Of a DNA stretch of 64,000 nt, positions 49,093-62,604 are shown piece after piece; the stretch's first letter is position 1; every line of letters begins with the position of its first letter. Origin of the DNA: Cornus controversa (lineage: Eukaryota; Streptophyta; Magnoliopsida; Cornales; Cornaceae); NCBI GenBank assembly GCA_026545225.1, contig CM048853.1, positions 53,315,255 through 53,379,254 of the forward strand, given 5' to 3'. The position numbers and the translations under genes were made by a program. The notes under the pieces were generated by a model, which was not told where the DNA came from, made no database searches, and saw only the letters and a list, made by a program, of their open reading frames with translations.

Positions 49093-51077
49093 AGCTCCCA
49101 TTAAAAAAGTAAAAAGAAAAAAGAAAACGAAAAACATTAAAGGGTACGTGTCTTTTGGGAATGGAACTACAAAAAATTAAGCTTTAGGCAAGACTTGATT
49201 TTTTTTTTTCTAGATTTGAAAAATACAAAACAACCAGATTTGATTCCCTCTCTAGTGCGTTTGCTTTTGAAATTAGATTTGAAAAGAGTGGTTAGAGAGA
49301 CAGAACACAAGTGATGGCTAAAGCCACTCTTATCCTTGTATTCTAACCCGCCGGCTCACCAACTTGGAATAATTAAAATTACATGTCATTGTCCGCAAAC
49401 GTGGCACTTCTAGGGCCCCACCAATTTTGTCATGCCCGGAACAATTTGCATCGCACGGTGCCGTATCTATAATCAAATGTAGCCGTGGTCCGCGAAGTAC
49501 GGTGGTGTACGGATTTTTGGACTTTTCTGGAATATTGAAGTCAAGAGTGTGTGCATTGTGCAATGCTAAGAAACCTTCAAATAATGCAAATTCCGTTAAA
49601 TTATCCGGTCTCACATGAGAACTTTTTTATTAAAATTTATATTATTCAACCAATGAGTACAAATTCTTAAAAAAAACTTTGTATTTATTATTAAAGACAT
49701 CTAGAAGTCATTTTATTTTTAATGCTACGCGACTTGTTCCGTATTAAAGTGCATGATTGTGATCGTATACTGAATACAATTAAGCAGAATTAAAATCAGA
49801 GTTTGGTATTATATCATTTCAAAATTTTAAATGCATGATAAAGAAATTGGATCAACAATAAATATATATATATATATATATATAATTTCCCCAAGAAAAC
49901 TCAGTCAAAACACCAATGATTTTCAAGTACAAATTCTGAAAATGAACGTTAAATTCGTTAATGCAACACGTACACCACATCTATAGGTCATTAGGTGGTG
50001 GTGCTTTTTATTAACCCACACGGTCTACACCAAAACAGAAAAAACCTGCCACGTTTATTTGAATAACTACCTACAAATTTAAAGTAATATATAAATGTGA
50101 AAATATATTTACAAATACTATAACACGCCTACAAATGTCATAAAAATTATATCTTAACCATAAAATTAAACTGTTAAATATAAAACTCTGAACGCAATTT
50201 ATGCAAAAAAATAAATCAATTTATTTAATGGCCAATAAAATCTAATCCCCCGGGAAAAAAAATAAAAAAATCTATTCTAATCATGCAAGCCTCGACCTGG
50301 TCTTTGTCTTTACGAGTCTACAAACTGAAAGATATACGTGGCATACTTGTACAGGTTGTTTGAAACAAATCAAACATAATTCTGAGTAGCCAATAAAAAC
50401 ATAACACGTGGCACTACCAAACAGTAAACTGATCCAATGGCAGAGATTGAGGATCTCCGTCACCAACTCTTCATATAATACTACTATTCAATTGCCACTT
50501 GTTAAAAAAAAAAAAATGAATTGCCACTTCTGGTGCAACTTCAACTATTGGTCCTTTACAACAACTCTCTATCTCTCTCTATATTTTCTCTCTCTATATA
50601 TCTCCAATTCTCCATTTTCTTCTTCTCATTCAATCGCGTGCCGACTTTTTCAAGGCCTAGCCTATTTCGCTCCACGTTCTTGCTTTGACCCGTATAACCC
50701 TCCTGGATTATAAAACAACCCAAATAGCCTTCTCATCTGTTTCACAACCCTCACATATCTACACCACAACCACCACTAGCTCTCAGAAGAAACGTTTCAG
50801 TGTATACAAAAACAGAAGAGAGAAGAAGAAACGGTTCACAACCCTAAACAAAACAAGCATTTCGAAACCAGGTTTCGGATGAAATTATCCTTCTGTAAAA
50901 GAACTGAACATGTCAAACATACCCACCTCTCTGTCTGAAGTCTGTCTCACTCTGTTTCGCTTAGCCATGTCCACCGCCGATCCTTGGCCTTTCTCTTGAA
51001 ACCCTTCACTCTCTGAAAGAACTAGCCTCCACAGATTTCACTTTCTCTCTCTAATTTCTCTCTCATCAATCCAACCC
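49093..51077. promoter_or_regulatory. SAUR upstream region
   Basis: No gene recognised. A G-box CACGTG lies at 50405-50410 and an auxin-response core TGTCTC at 50943-50948. CT/TA-rich sequence at about 50560-50610 (CTCTATATATCTCC) may be the core promoter, with a leader of several hundred bases. A less AT-rich patch at 49330-49620 has frames on both strands but no recognisable domain. Motif calls are by eye only. Confidence 0.4.
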
Positions 51078-51575
51078 ATGATGAGAAAGTTCCGGGGATT
51101 CAATCTCAAGAAACGGATTTTCATGTTTTTCCGGCGAAACAGGTCGTCGTCGGGGTACCGCCGGCTAGAATCACCTTCAGAATACAGCATCAAACCCATA
51201 TCGAGACTCTTCAGCTGTATCAGAAACAAAGCCAGGTCCCTCTGCTCCATGAAACCGAGTCGGTTAACGAATCCGGGCTATGTTCATCTGGGTCAGGACC
51301 CGATTCAAGAGAAGGCTGTGGCGGTGCCGAAGGGTCATTTAGCTGTGTACGTGGGTCAGAGAGACGGTGACTTTCACAGGTTTTTGGTCCCTGTGATTTA
51401 CTTCAATCACCCACTTTTTGGGGAGCTGTTGAGGGAGGCTGAGGATGAGTATGGGTTCAACCACCCCGGTGGGATTACCATCCCTTGTAGAATCTCCGAG
51501 TTCAAGAACGTTCAGACCCAGATCGCCGCCGGTCACGGTTGCCGGAAGTTGCTGATGAGGAAGAGGCATTATTGA
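51078..51575 (+). CDS. SAUR family protein
   Basis: An intronless 165-aa ORF, as usual for SAURs. The N-terminal 70 residues are basic (MMRKFRGFNLKKRIFMFFRR). The conserved SAUR domain (about 78-150) contains AVPKGHLAVYVGQ, FHRFLVPVIYFNHPLFGELL, EAEDEYGFNHPGGITIPC and SEFKNVQTQIA. The long basic N-terminus and MRKFRGF start resemble the SAUR36/SAUR59 type. Members of the family inhibit PP2C.D phosphatases and promote acid growth; SAUR36 of Arabidopsis is linked to leaf senescence. The exact orthologue is inferred, partly from the neighbouring SNARE gene. The first of two ATGs is used. A DST-like instability element may lie in the 3' UTR (AGATAGTCTTATGTGTA, about 51656), but this is weak. Confidence 0.93.
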   Translation: MMRKFRGFNLKKRIFMFFRRNRSSSGYRRLESPSEYSIKPISRLFSCIRNKARSLCSMKPSRLTNPGYVHLGQDPIQEKAVAVPKGHLAVYVGQRDGDFHRFLVPVIYFNHPLFGELLREAEDEYGFNHPGGITIPCRISEFKNVQTQIAAGHGCRKLLMRKRHY

Positions 51576-54500
51576 GTTTGATGGTTGATTATGATGATGA
51601 CGAAGATTATTATTATGATTAGTGTCGGTGAACCAATCATTTTTAGCATTTTATTTAGATAGTCTTATGTGTATTCTCTTTTGGGTGCTAAGTAGAGGTC
51701 ATACAAATTTAGTTGTAAATTTATAGGATGTGTTTTTGCCTCATTTATGCTTTTGGGTATTTTTGTTTGTGAGAATCTTGTGCAGTAAATTTTTTTTTCT
51801 TTTTTCTTTGAACAAGTTTTTTTCGCTTGGCACGTGTCAAGGTTTCATTAAGCACGTGGGAATTTGAAATATGGTTCAAACATAAGATTGAGAGAGAAAT
51901 AAATGAACAGTAATAAGTTAATCAAGTTGAGTTCAATCTATTTATGATGAATTCAACTCATTACAATCTTAACATATTGAATATAATTATTAAATGAAAT
52001 AATGGATTAGAATGTAATTTAGAGTTTATTATTTAGGTTTTTCTTCATTGCATTTAAAAATTTATGTTTGGACGATGAAATATTTTTGAAAGAATATTTT
52101 TTTTCTCACTAATTTTCATTTCCCAGTAATATTGAATGTTTAGAAAGGAAAAAGATAATTTTAACAATTTATTGAATTAAATGAACCATTTTTAGTATAA
52201 ATTTTCAAAATCAATTTTCAGAATTTTCGAGCAAGCTTATCTTTTAGCTTTTGATGCAATGATTTATTTTCAAGTGGTTACCAAATTCTTGGATTCCTCC
52301 TCTGGTGACATGATCAATATTCTTGCACCACTAGTCTGCGAATTTGATGATTTGTTCAAGAATAATTCTTATGTGCAGCCTAGGTCCATTAGGTTCTTTT
52401 CATTCTATTGGACTGGTCTCTCTTTCTCTTCCTGCCGAACTTGTTGATTTTACCGCTAAATATTCATAAGAAATGAGCAAGACAACAACGATTTTAAACT
52501 AATTTTGTTTGAATTGTTTTCATTCAAAAAGTCCATTTTCTAAATAAATCTTGCCATAATCAGATTCGTATGTTATTTTTTTATCAAATTCGACAGTCTT
52601 TTAATTTTTCTGGTAGGTAACAAAACCATTTTTTTTTTATTTTCTTCGATTGTACTTTTGATTATATATAATTTTTAATTCCTAAAAAAATAAAATTAGA
52701 TAAATTGCTGTCAAATTGTTGATCACCACAAGTGTTATTTTCATTTTCATTTTCATCAGTATTAGTATTAGTATTAGTATTAGTGAAGTTGCAGTGGAGT
52801 ATGTATTTGGTTGGTGGGTTGAATAAGGTGCGTGATGGGTAGACCCCACTTGTTTTGAATTGTATAAACATTGTATGTGAATGGACAGAGGACATAGCAT
52901 TAGGCAAATGTCACATAATAAAGTACGTCCACTTTCTTAGGGTTCCCTCCTATCCTATGCAAATGGTCTTAGAGCATGGTCCATCAATGTGTGGAATTTT
53001 GGGCACTTGATACATAGATGTGACCCTCTCTGTATCCGATTCATGTCGCGTCATAAAACCTACTTCTTTCGGCATTGAAGCGTATGCAAGTAGAGCATTG
53101 AAATGTCAAACATATAGGTCGTGTTTGGCAGGTTGCATGTTTCAGCATGCTACATGCAAATTTAGTATAGGATTTGGATTTGGATTTGGATTTTGTACCT
53201 TCTGGAACATTTCTTTTCTTTTTTAGTAGGATAATTATTTGTAAACCCAAAAGTTATCGTAGAATGTGTAATAGAAAGAGTGTTCATTTATTAGACTGTG
53301 AAAGTTTGATCTAAAATGGTAATTATTTTCACTTTCTGTTATTACTCATCATCGGTATCCCCACTCTTCACATAAAACTAGAGCATATATTGTAGTGCGT
53401 CAGACAACTCACACACGTGTGTGGATTATGAGCCGTTGGATACTACAGGGGATCCGCACTCATGGAACTAACCTCTTGAAGTACACGATGTGAATGATAA
53501 GTTCAAAAAGACTGCGATGCTAAATCTAAAGGAGAGGATTGGAACTTAATATTGGATTTGAGATCAGAATATGTCATGATATCCAACCCTTCCAAATCTT
53601 ATGTTCTAAGGTGTACTTTATGCAAAAAAATTCATAATTTAAATTATAAATTTTTTTTTTTCAGAATAATCAAATTAAGAATATCAAAACCTAAGAAATA
53701 TGGACAATTATTCTGGTGGGACACTATCTGGACACTTGTAGCTAAAAGTGTCAGAAATTTGAATATTTTATTCACTATGAAAACGTTAAGGACATGTTTG
53801 GGACTTTTAGGACACCACGAAATGATTTTGTAAATTTTTTCTTACCAACATGAGATTCAATGGAATTTAAAATTTATTATGGGTAAATTAGAAAAATAAT
53901 ATAAAATTTAAAAAACAAAAAATTATCATCTACCTTTAAACTTTAAATTAGTGATTTCATCTATAATTATATGGATAAAAGAACTAAAAATTATTATTAT
54001 TTATTGTAGAAGCAAAAATTTACAAACTGAGATTGCAAGTAAATTAAAGCAAGAACACTTAAAGAAAGTATTTTGTGAGAAGTTCACTCTGCCCTCTTAA
54101 AGAGCACCGTGAATATATTTATATTACTTTTTTTAACAATAGCTTATTTTTGTCACTAAATTGAGGAGGTGATTACATAATTCTATCCCTAACCATGGGG
54201 ATTGGATATAAACTTGGCATTCAGATATATTCAAATTGATACCTTTGATTCTCCTAATTCAGTTTCTTATTGGAGTTTGCCACGTAGGACACCACATGGG
54301 CTTTCTTAAGCTGAGTTGTTGCCAAGTCATTGTCTTGCAAGTATTACATGTGCTCATGAGTTTGATGTATTGTTACGTGGTTACAATTTTGTAAATTTTC
54401 GTCACCAACAACCTCTGTGAATTGTGCCGTATATCACATACATCCTCTCCTGTCAAGAGTACATTGTGTCATAGCACTTTTTGACGATAAAATGATCATA

Positions 54501-57049
54501 CTGTCTTTTAACTTCTGAACTAACTTATTTGAATACTAAATTTACTCATTTAACTTTGTCTAATGAACCAAAATATTCATTTGAATATGCCTATATATAT
54601 ATATATCTATATATATATACTAGCGTATTGCCCGTGCCTACGGCACTATAAAAAATATTATCCAAGTATTGTTGAATCTCATCTACGCCGCCCAAATTAT
54701 TAACGTGCGATTATTACCCCCTCACATAATAAACGCAACCATCATTATATCATCAATATAACAGGTATCCATCTCGGTTCATACTTGTTTCTTTCTAAAA
54801 TTGTTTAGGATACCTCATTGTGTATTTACCATTTTTCATACTCTCCTTGTACTTCTCCTCCTTATTCTTTATTTCTTGAATAAAATGCAAAAAAAACCTT
54901 ATACTTTATCCATTTTGCAAAAAAAAAACCCTGAAGTTAAAAAAAACCTATATACTTTATAAAATGTGCAACAAATACAATTAAAAATAAAAAATTACAA
55001 AACCACCCATTGATGGAAATTGTCAATTTTTTTTTTCTTTTTACATGTACTCTAGTTATGTTATAGACAATGAATTTTAATGCACTAATAAAAAACCTAT
55101 GAAACATCAATAAACGTAACTTTTGTATTTAAATGTATATAAAATATAAACACATGTTTTAGATGTGATTTTTTTTTAATCATTTGATATATTTAATTTA
55201 TAATTAAATTAAAATTTAACAAAAAAAATTATATAAAAAGAAAATAAATGCTATTGTTGGAAAATAAAAGCAATAAACATATATAAGTTCAAGAATTAGA
55301 TGTAACAGATTATGATTATAAAAAACATGTAATTTACTATCAATTGGTAGAAGACTTGTTTGAATATAAATTTAATTCTTTGTCAACAGTCTTGTAGTTT
55401 AGAGAATATTAATAATTTATTTTTTAATTTATAAATGTGTTAAAATGTATATAAAATATAAAACATGTATACAATTTTACTCAAATCTTAAGGACAAAGA
55501 GTATTTTTGAAAATTTTATTTGTTATTATGGGGAGGGGGGCTTTTGCACAAAATGTGATAGTTAAATGGTTATTAAAAAAAAAAAAATTTAGAGGAATTT
55601 TTTTATAAAATGAGTAAAGTACACTAAATTTTTTGCATTAATTTACCCTTATTTTTTTGCAAGAGCACTCCCACACTTCCTCTGTTTTTTTCTTCTCTTA
55701 TTATTATTTTTTATTTTACTCATGCCCTCTTCATTCTAACTCTTCTGACCACTCTCTTTTTCTCTCTCTTCTTTTTTTTCTTTAATTCTCTCTCTTCTAT
55801 TCTTTTTTCTCTTCTTATTCTTTCTCCCACATTCCCTCTCTCATAACTCCCTCTCTCTCCTCCTTTCACCTATTCTCTTTCCTCCCACTTTCTCCTTTAC
55901 TTTATTCTCTCTCCTCCCAATTTAGAAATCAATTTGGAAATTGCAGGAGTTTAAGAAATTACAACTCTGTTTTCACCGGTTTGGATTACAGAAGAAAGGA
56001 AAAGGGAATTATCTGGGCTTAGAACCATATAGAGCTTATACAAACACATTTGCAATTATACTAATATCTATATACATACATAGCATTGAACCAAGTACAA
56101 TCTAACTAAGGATATGACCAACAATTACAGAATACAAACATTGAACCGAGGTCTACAACTCAGTTTTCAGATTTTGGCCAGTCACATGTAATGTTGTGAT
56201 TTTTTGCGGGAACACAAATTTGCTTACCCATCAATCATATAGCTAGATATAGTTTTATAATAGCATACTTTTATCTTAAATAATTAGTGTTCTATTTATC
56301 TAAAAATTAATTCAATGCTGTTCTGTTTTTTTTTTTTTGTAAAATCATAATGGTGTTGTGTATTGTTGGACCTATTAAAGTAATTCCAATAATCAATATC
56401 AGTTGCAGCATGGGTCAAAGTTAGTAACAATATATATATATAATAGGTTTGCAAAGAATTAGATTAATCTTTGACCCATAAATGAGCTGACACGAACAAA
56501 AACCCAAGAAACAGGTGATGATAACTGAATCAAAAAGGGAAGAGAGAGATAGAGCAGTTTAGAAAATTAAAGGTGTCGTATATTAATCTTGTATTGTACT
56601 GACAGATGAGATATGAATCAGCTTTATTGATCCATGGTAAAATCTCACCCCCTCCCCTTCTCTCTCTCTCTAAAACACCTCTCTCTCTCTTAAAACTACT
56701 TTCTGTTCCCTCCCTTTCATTTTCTTCACTGACAGAGGAATACCTGCACACTTCATCACGCACACACGCATACTCAAAACAGAACCAGAGCCCACTCCTC
56801 CCCCTTCTCTTCTTTCTCTCTCTAAACTACACATAGACTCTCTCTCTCTCTAGCAATATGGATATGATAAGGACTGCAGCAGAGAGTGCAGAGAGATCAG
56901 AGAACAGAATAGGACAGGCCAAGCTCAACCTCACCACCTCGATGAAGACCCACTTCAAAAAACCGGACCAATCCACCCGAACAATCTCAACCCAGTTTCA
57001 ACATGGAACCACCGTCACCTCTATTACTTCAACCGCCGGCCAAGGAGAA
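51576..57049. other. Large AT-rich spacer
   Basis: SAUR 3' UTR to about 51800, then 5 kb without a recognisable gene. The TATTAG unit repeats at about 52758-52783. At about 54618 the sequence ACTAGCGTATTGCCCGTGCC resembles ends seen in plant Helitrons, but no 3' hairpin-CTRR end was located. A CT-rich stretch lies at 55670-55920. An 81-codon + frame at 56858-57103 begins after a CT-rich leader but overlaps the transporter pseudogene antisense. Confidence 0.6.
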
Positions 57050-57290
57050 GCACCAGCCAAGAAAAGAAAAGGCAACTGGCAAGACAGCCAACACCAGCAT
57101 TGAGGTTGTGGAAAGCAACATAATGGGCATTGCCGTTGCGAGACTCGGTGATGGGACGCCAAACGTCCTGAAACCGTGGCGATATGAACGAAGTAGGCGT
57201 CCACGCCGTTGACGACTTCGCCTCCTTCCTTAGTGACCTTTGACCCGATGGCGTCTTTATCTCCGGCGTCGAAGTTCGTGGCGTCGTCAG
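57050..57290 (-). pseudogene. LHT8/AATL-like amino-acid transporter pseudogene fragment
   Basis: The minus-strand frame reads TTPRTSTPEIKTPSGQRSLR, then SSTAWTPTSFISPRF joined directly to QDVWRPITESRNGNAHYVAF and HNLNAGVG. After that a frameshift leads to AVLPVAFSFLGW. These are the N-terminal region and first transmembrane segment of lysine-histidine-transporter-like 8 proteins. A block normally between SPRF and the QDxWxPITxSRN motif is missing, and the rest of the roughly 500-aa protein is absent. It is a decayed fragment. Confidence 0.8.
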
Positions 57291-57595
57291 TATCAATATC
57301 AACAACAAAAAATAACAAAATTTGCCAGTATCAATATCAACAACAAAAAATAACAAATTTTTCAACATTTAGACATTAATAGTTTCAGATATACCTTTAA
57401 TCGGCCCAAAAATATGAGTTGAAAGCTTTTACCTCTCCAATTTGGTCTTTCCTTCAAGTGGTCATCCTGACACTCTTACAGAGTTATATAGCCACGCATG
57501 TGAACAGGTGGATGCTTATTCGATTTCGATAACTTTAAATAGAAAAATGTCCAAGGGAGCACTTGAACAAAACTTTTAGGTGACTATATATATAT

Positions 57596-57729
57596 CTATA
57601 CATTGAAGACAGACCCGGTGAAGTAGCTGTGGGCTTCGGCTGGTAACTGGTAGTAGGTGGTCCGATCTTGGGTAGAAGCTGGTGGCTCATAGTTGAGCTT
57701 GAGCATCACAGGCTGCTCCAGCGGTGGCC
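57596..57729 (-). other. Exon-like open segment, unknown
   Basis: A 44-codon frame (starting GPPLEQPVMLKLNYEPPAST, ending YFTGSVFNV, stop at 57596-57598) follows a good acceptor (TTAATGCAG|GG). It is less AT-rich than its surroundings and codon-like in composition. Upstream is a T-rich leader-like stretch with CTCTCT runs (57800-58060, minus). It may be the last exon of a small gene or another pseudogene fragment. I do not recognise the protein. Confidence 0.3.
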
Positions 57730-59321
57730 CTGCATTAAGACCAATTTGATACAAAATTATTTCTGCCACCCACATATATGATATATGATATGGATTGATT
57801 TCAAAGAAGTGCAAAAGCATAATATACATGCAAAATATAAACAGAGTATAATGCAAAAACAGAGTATACATGAAACAGAGAAAGACCCCCAAAATAACCA
57901 ACTAAACCACACGGAAGAAGAACCCAAGCAAAATAACGAAATGAAACTAAGAGAGATATGAGGAGAGAGAAAAGAAATAAAAGAAATAAATGAGAGGGAG
58001 AGTGATATAGAGATAGAGTGAGGGTAGGAAAAGTTTTAAATTTGAATTTAGGTGGGAGTGAATCATGACCGTTGATTGAAGATAAGGAGAATAATTTCAG
58101 ACCGTAGATAGACATAGATATTTTGAACCGTCAGATGAGTTTTTTAAACATTTTTGACCGTTAGATGATGAATTTTTTTGGGCGGGAGATTCAAACAGCA
58201 ACCTTAAATGTAATATAGATATATAAAATTATTTATTTCCTTATTTTTTTTATATTTTCCTATCTCGTCGTATTTATATCATGTCGTACTCATGTCCCAC
58301 TGTCATCTATTCGTGTTTTTTAGTCGAAAACAATACACTTGTATTTTTTCGTCTAAAAAAAAAAAGGCAATTTCCACATTATTTTCGCACCAAAAAAAAA
58401 AAAAAAATCTCTTTAACAGTCTACTGAGAAGCATAACTAGCAATAAATTAATGAACTTTCTATTCTGGAATTGTAATGTTATACCTTGTTTTTTTCCAAA
58501 ATTTAAAACGTTAAACAAGACCATAGGTTATTAAGGAAAAAATGATAGACAATGTTGAATCTAGTGATAATGTTGATCATGAAGAATGAAGATGAAAAAC
58601 AGTAGTAAGAGAACTCATCACTTTGTTGTTACGTAGATGTGTGATGGTCACATTTAGATGGAAATTAGAACAATTTAGATGGAACTTTTTTAATTAATCA
58701 GGTTATTGGTTAGACTGGTATGAACTCTCTTTTTGAAAAAAAAAATGCCCGAGCAATTTGAACTTCACATGCTACAATCTGATTGTGTGGGCGTTTGTTG
58801 ATTACCTATGAAAAAGGGATTTTTTTTTACCAAAAAAGTTATAATATTGTTGACCGAACTCATTTATACAGAATTAACAGGAGGATGATGGTGATAACGA
58901 TGGTGATGAAGAATTTAGAATTGAGCATTTATGGAGAGTGAATGTTCAACCATTATGCGCAAGTGGAAGGCGCGCCTTGTGAGATTAAAGGAAGGTCACT
59001 CATCATGATGTTGAACTCTTAAAGTGGTCCAAGGGCTCAACCATGTAAATACAAAAAGATATTATAATATGCAATATAAAAAATCATATGATATTTGTGA
59101 AAAGAATTGGTTAGAATATTCAAAATTTGAGGAGAAAAAAAAAAATTATATTTAATCAAATTAAGCTAATTACACAAGGAATATGTAATTATTTAATTTT
59201 CATTTAAATTTAAAATTTTATTGATTTTACAGTTGAATTATATGACGTTTGTCAAATGTCATGCCCAAGGTCAGAAAGTAGGTGACTAGATTACAAGGAT
59301 CCAGTGATCAGATTCTTGGTG

Positions 59322-59361
<40 letters not shown>

Positions 59362-61702
59362 CCATTATCACGATGGTTCTAAGACGGCGAAATTGCTTGT
59401 GGGCTAAATTTGTCTGATCACTGGATCATTGAAGAGAGTCTCCATCAAATATATTTGTCTTGGGGCTTGGATTCTCTCCAATAACATTCTCTTGTCGACG
59501 GTTACAAAAGTACCACATCATCATTTTTGTTTAAATTAAATTGTGTGTTAGAGCAAACATGGTGACTGGTTAAACAAATGATAATTGCCGACATGTTTTT
59601 AATGGTTGGACAGAGGATTGGAGAGAAAAAAAAGTATTATAGACATATGAATTGTGTTTGGACTTTGGGCCTATAGTAATCCAAATGATTGGTCGACCCA
59701 TTTTCCAAGTTGGGCTACAGAGAGAGCCCCATTCATTTCCTGTTCTTGTCTCGTAAGCACAGCTCTTTTCAATTGTGATTTGAGTAATGCTATTATGAAA
59801 TCGATGTCGTGACAGTTGTCATGAACTGTGTATAAAGATTTTTTTAAGATCACCTTGGTTATAAAAATAAAAAATGAAAATCTTTATACCATTATGATTT
59901 TATGCAATCAGGGAAGCTGAAAAAGACCATTTATGACTTTTTGTATAATCCAAATTTCTAAATTAATTTTATTGACCTCATTTTCTCAAATTATGTAAAT
60001 ATTGGTTCTTATGTAAACTTTAGACCCTCTTAGAGAGCGATGGGAGTCTCGTGTACTGTCCTAACCATCTTTATTGGTTCTTATAAAAGTAACTCCTACA
60101 AAATTCCTCTTATTTATAATTTATTTATCCTAGAAATACTTGAAACAATTTGAAGAGGTGCCAAAATTACAATACAGTAATGGGGATATTAAGTGACTAC
60201 AATAATGTAAGTACGGGCCTCGCTTAGGCCAGCCTAGCCACCCAATTGGAGGCCAGGCCCTAACCTGTCGGACCATGACCGGTCAATGGCCTGGTGTTAG
60301 AAACCCAAGCCTAGCCCTGCGGGCCTTGGGATAGAAAGCTACGGACCTCTAGGTCCTGGACACTTCCAAATACACGCACACAAATACAATCAAGGAGGTT
60401 AGAGTAGCCCTTTATAGTCTCAACAAATTTCTATTGTCATCATTTTTTTTTATAAAAAAAGAAATTAAAAAAAAAAGGAACTGTTAACAAGTGGATCAAA
60501 ATCTGAATTTCATCGACACAAAACCTTATTAAGATGCCTAATTTGGAGTAATTATTAAGTACTCCAGGGATTCCATATTTATAAGAATTTTATCAATAGT
60601 AAACTTATATTTCATACTATTTTATAAAATAATATGAAATATAGAGTTTCTAGTGATGGGATTCCCCCATACACGAACTCTTTGTGATATCTAATAATTT
60701 TTCCTTAATTTGATCCATGAGTAGATGAACTCGAATGCATATAGATTTGGATAATATGAATGTTGTCATATTTGACAATTTCTATGAGATGCTTGTGGCC
60801 AACTAAAGAAAATGGTGGATTTTGGATTAGCAGGGGTTTGGTAACATTCCTTTCAGTTTTTAATCTTATATCCATTTTATTTTTGGTAATCTGCTATGAA
60901 TTGTCACTTAATATTACTAATTTAGTTCATCAAGACATTGGAAAGAAGTACAAGTATTTTATATGATCAATGATGTGACAAACTTAAGTAATTGTGACAA
61001 AAAAATGCAGGTGGACCCACATAAGAGTTGGAAATTTAATTTAATGGCATAAGCCCTATTGGTCCATGTCCTTCACATCCAATGCACGATCATCACAACT
61101 ATTTAATTAAATGAGAAATCATTAGATTAAGATGACAAGGAATGAAGAATTATCCAATATCTCTCATGATGGCTTGGCTCACAAGCTAAAGTTTCTGATA
61201 GCATCCTTGATGGCTCTAGGCAATGGCTTGCAAGAACCTCTTTCAGATTGATAACGACTTTGACTCCATATTAAAGTTAAGTAAAAGAAAACTGAACTGT
61301 TATTTATATATAAATGAACAATATTAATCTGTCGAATATTACATTCCTATTTATATAATCATAGAATCTTAAAAACAGTCTAATTTGACATTTTTTCTAA
61401 AAATTACAAAAGAAAAAGAAAAAAAAAAGAGAAAGAAAGTAAGATCATAATGACTAAATTATAATAACTACCAGAACAATTCACTCCTGTGATACCGAAA
61501 AATTGTAAAAACAGGCACTAATTGATGAGATTTGGTCAAAAACGACATAGTATGAGTGTTGATTCGGAATTGGTCTCCATGAGTCGAGATTGTTAAAATG
61601 ACACTGAGAATTGTGTCAGTCCTACCGTTTGGACTAATGGCGGTCCAAACAACTCATATAAGTTTCGACAATTTGTTCTACATCTCTGAACTTAGAAATT
61701 AT
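57730..61702. other. AT-rich spacer
   Basis: No gene recognised. It contains the hairpin with TA core at 59298-59427 and an unusually GC-rich patch at about 60211-60365 made of GGCC/CCTAG-rich words. The short ORFs lack domains. Confidence 0.6.
59298..59427. repeat. Perfect 15-bp inverted repeat around a (TA)n run
   Basis: GATCCAGTGATCAGA (59298-59312) and its exact reverse complement (59413-59427) enclose a 35-base TA run (59325-59359). The whole can fold as a cruciform or hairpin. Confidence 0.85.
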
Positions 61703-62138
61703 TGCCTTTGGTTAACACCATCCAGGCATACTTGACGCAGAACAGAAGTATAAGGGTTACTAGCGTAAACCCTAAGAACAAAACTGAAATCCACCAGCAC
61801 AATTAATTGTAAATTAAAATAAAATTTTATTGATAAATTGATTAATTGATTGATCTCTGCCCTATGGCAGTACATATATTTATAATAGAGAAATTATAAT
61901 CCTAACAGGACTAGGAAACCTAAAAATAAAGAAAACTTATATAAATTCTAATCTTAACAGGAAAAGAAAATCTATTTCCAAAGGAAACGAAATAAGGAAA
62001 GAAAATACTAAAACAATAAAGGAAACTTGTAGAAATTCTAATCCTAACATGAAAAGAAAATCTATTTCCAAATGAAACGAAAAAGGAATGAAAACACTAA
62101 AATAATAAAGAAAACTTATTATAATAGTTATTCTGACA
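61703..62138 (-). mobile_element. Probable solo LTR (minus orientation)
   Basis: Read on the minus strand, it starts TGTCAGAATAACTATTATAA and has a TATA-like ATTATAAATATATGTACTGC. It then resembles an LTR leader (CTTAGGGTTTACGCTAGTAA) and ends near GGTTAACCAAAGGCA. No matching second LTR, coding region or clear target duplication was found, so the boundaries are approximate. Confidence 0.45.
61931..62109. repeat. Tandem duplication of an about 90-bp unit
   Basis: Units 61931-62021 and 62022-62109 share AAAAGAAAATCTATTTCCAA and flanking words at high identity. A third partial copy starts at 62110. The repeat is inside the LTR-like segment, where it may duplicate promoter-proximal sequence. 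Confidence 0.8.
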
Positions 62139-62604
62139 CCCGAGCGAAAAGTTATGCCCGTTTTTTCGGACCAACGCGTTTTGCCAATTTTCGGTCAATC
62201 TCTTCTTCAAACTCTAAAGCCAATTGTCCTGCATCAGTATAACTGATAATAGTTTGGTACTATGGTTGTGTTCCTAAATTCTCTTTCATTCTTTAGCTTA
62301 TGATCATACCCTTGTAATTTGTATATGCCTTAGGGTTGTTCATATCAATATTACACTCTTGCTTATATATATATATATATATAAAAGAAACAGAAAAAGA
62401 CAAAAAGATGACAATGATATTAATTCATCATGATTGTTCTCCAAACAATTCCGAGAGATAATACAAAAGTAGTACGTGATTAGTACATTTGCCACGTACA
62501 AGTTTATTTTTGTGCAACAAGGAACTCAAATTAGTAGCTTGTTGCAAACACATTAATCAAACATATATGCATATACAATAATGCAACACAAAAACAATAA
62601 TCAA

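Noticed and set aside
54618-54660. Helitron-like 5' end (ACTAGCGTATTGCCCGTGCC)
   Set aside because: No matching 3' hairpin followed by CTRR was found, so the element cannot be delimited.
56858-57103. 81-codon + frame after a CT-rich leader
   Set aside because: Overlaps the LHT8-like pseudogene on the other strand, no known domain; kept only as a note in the findings.
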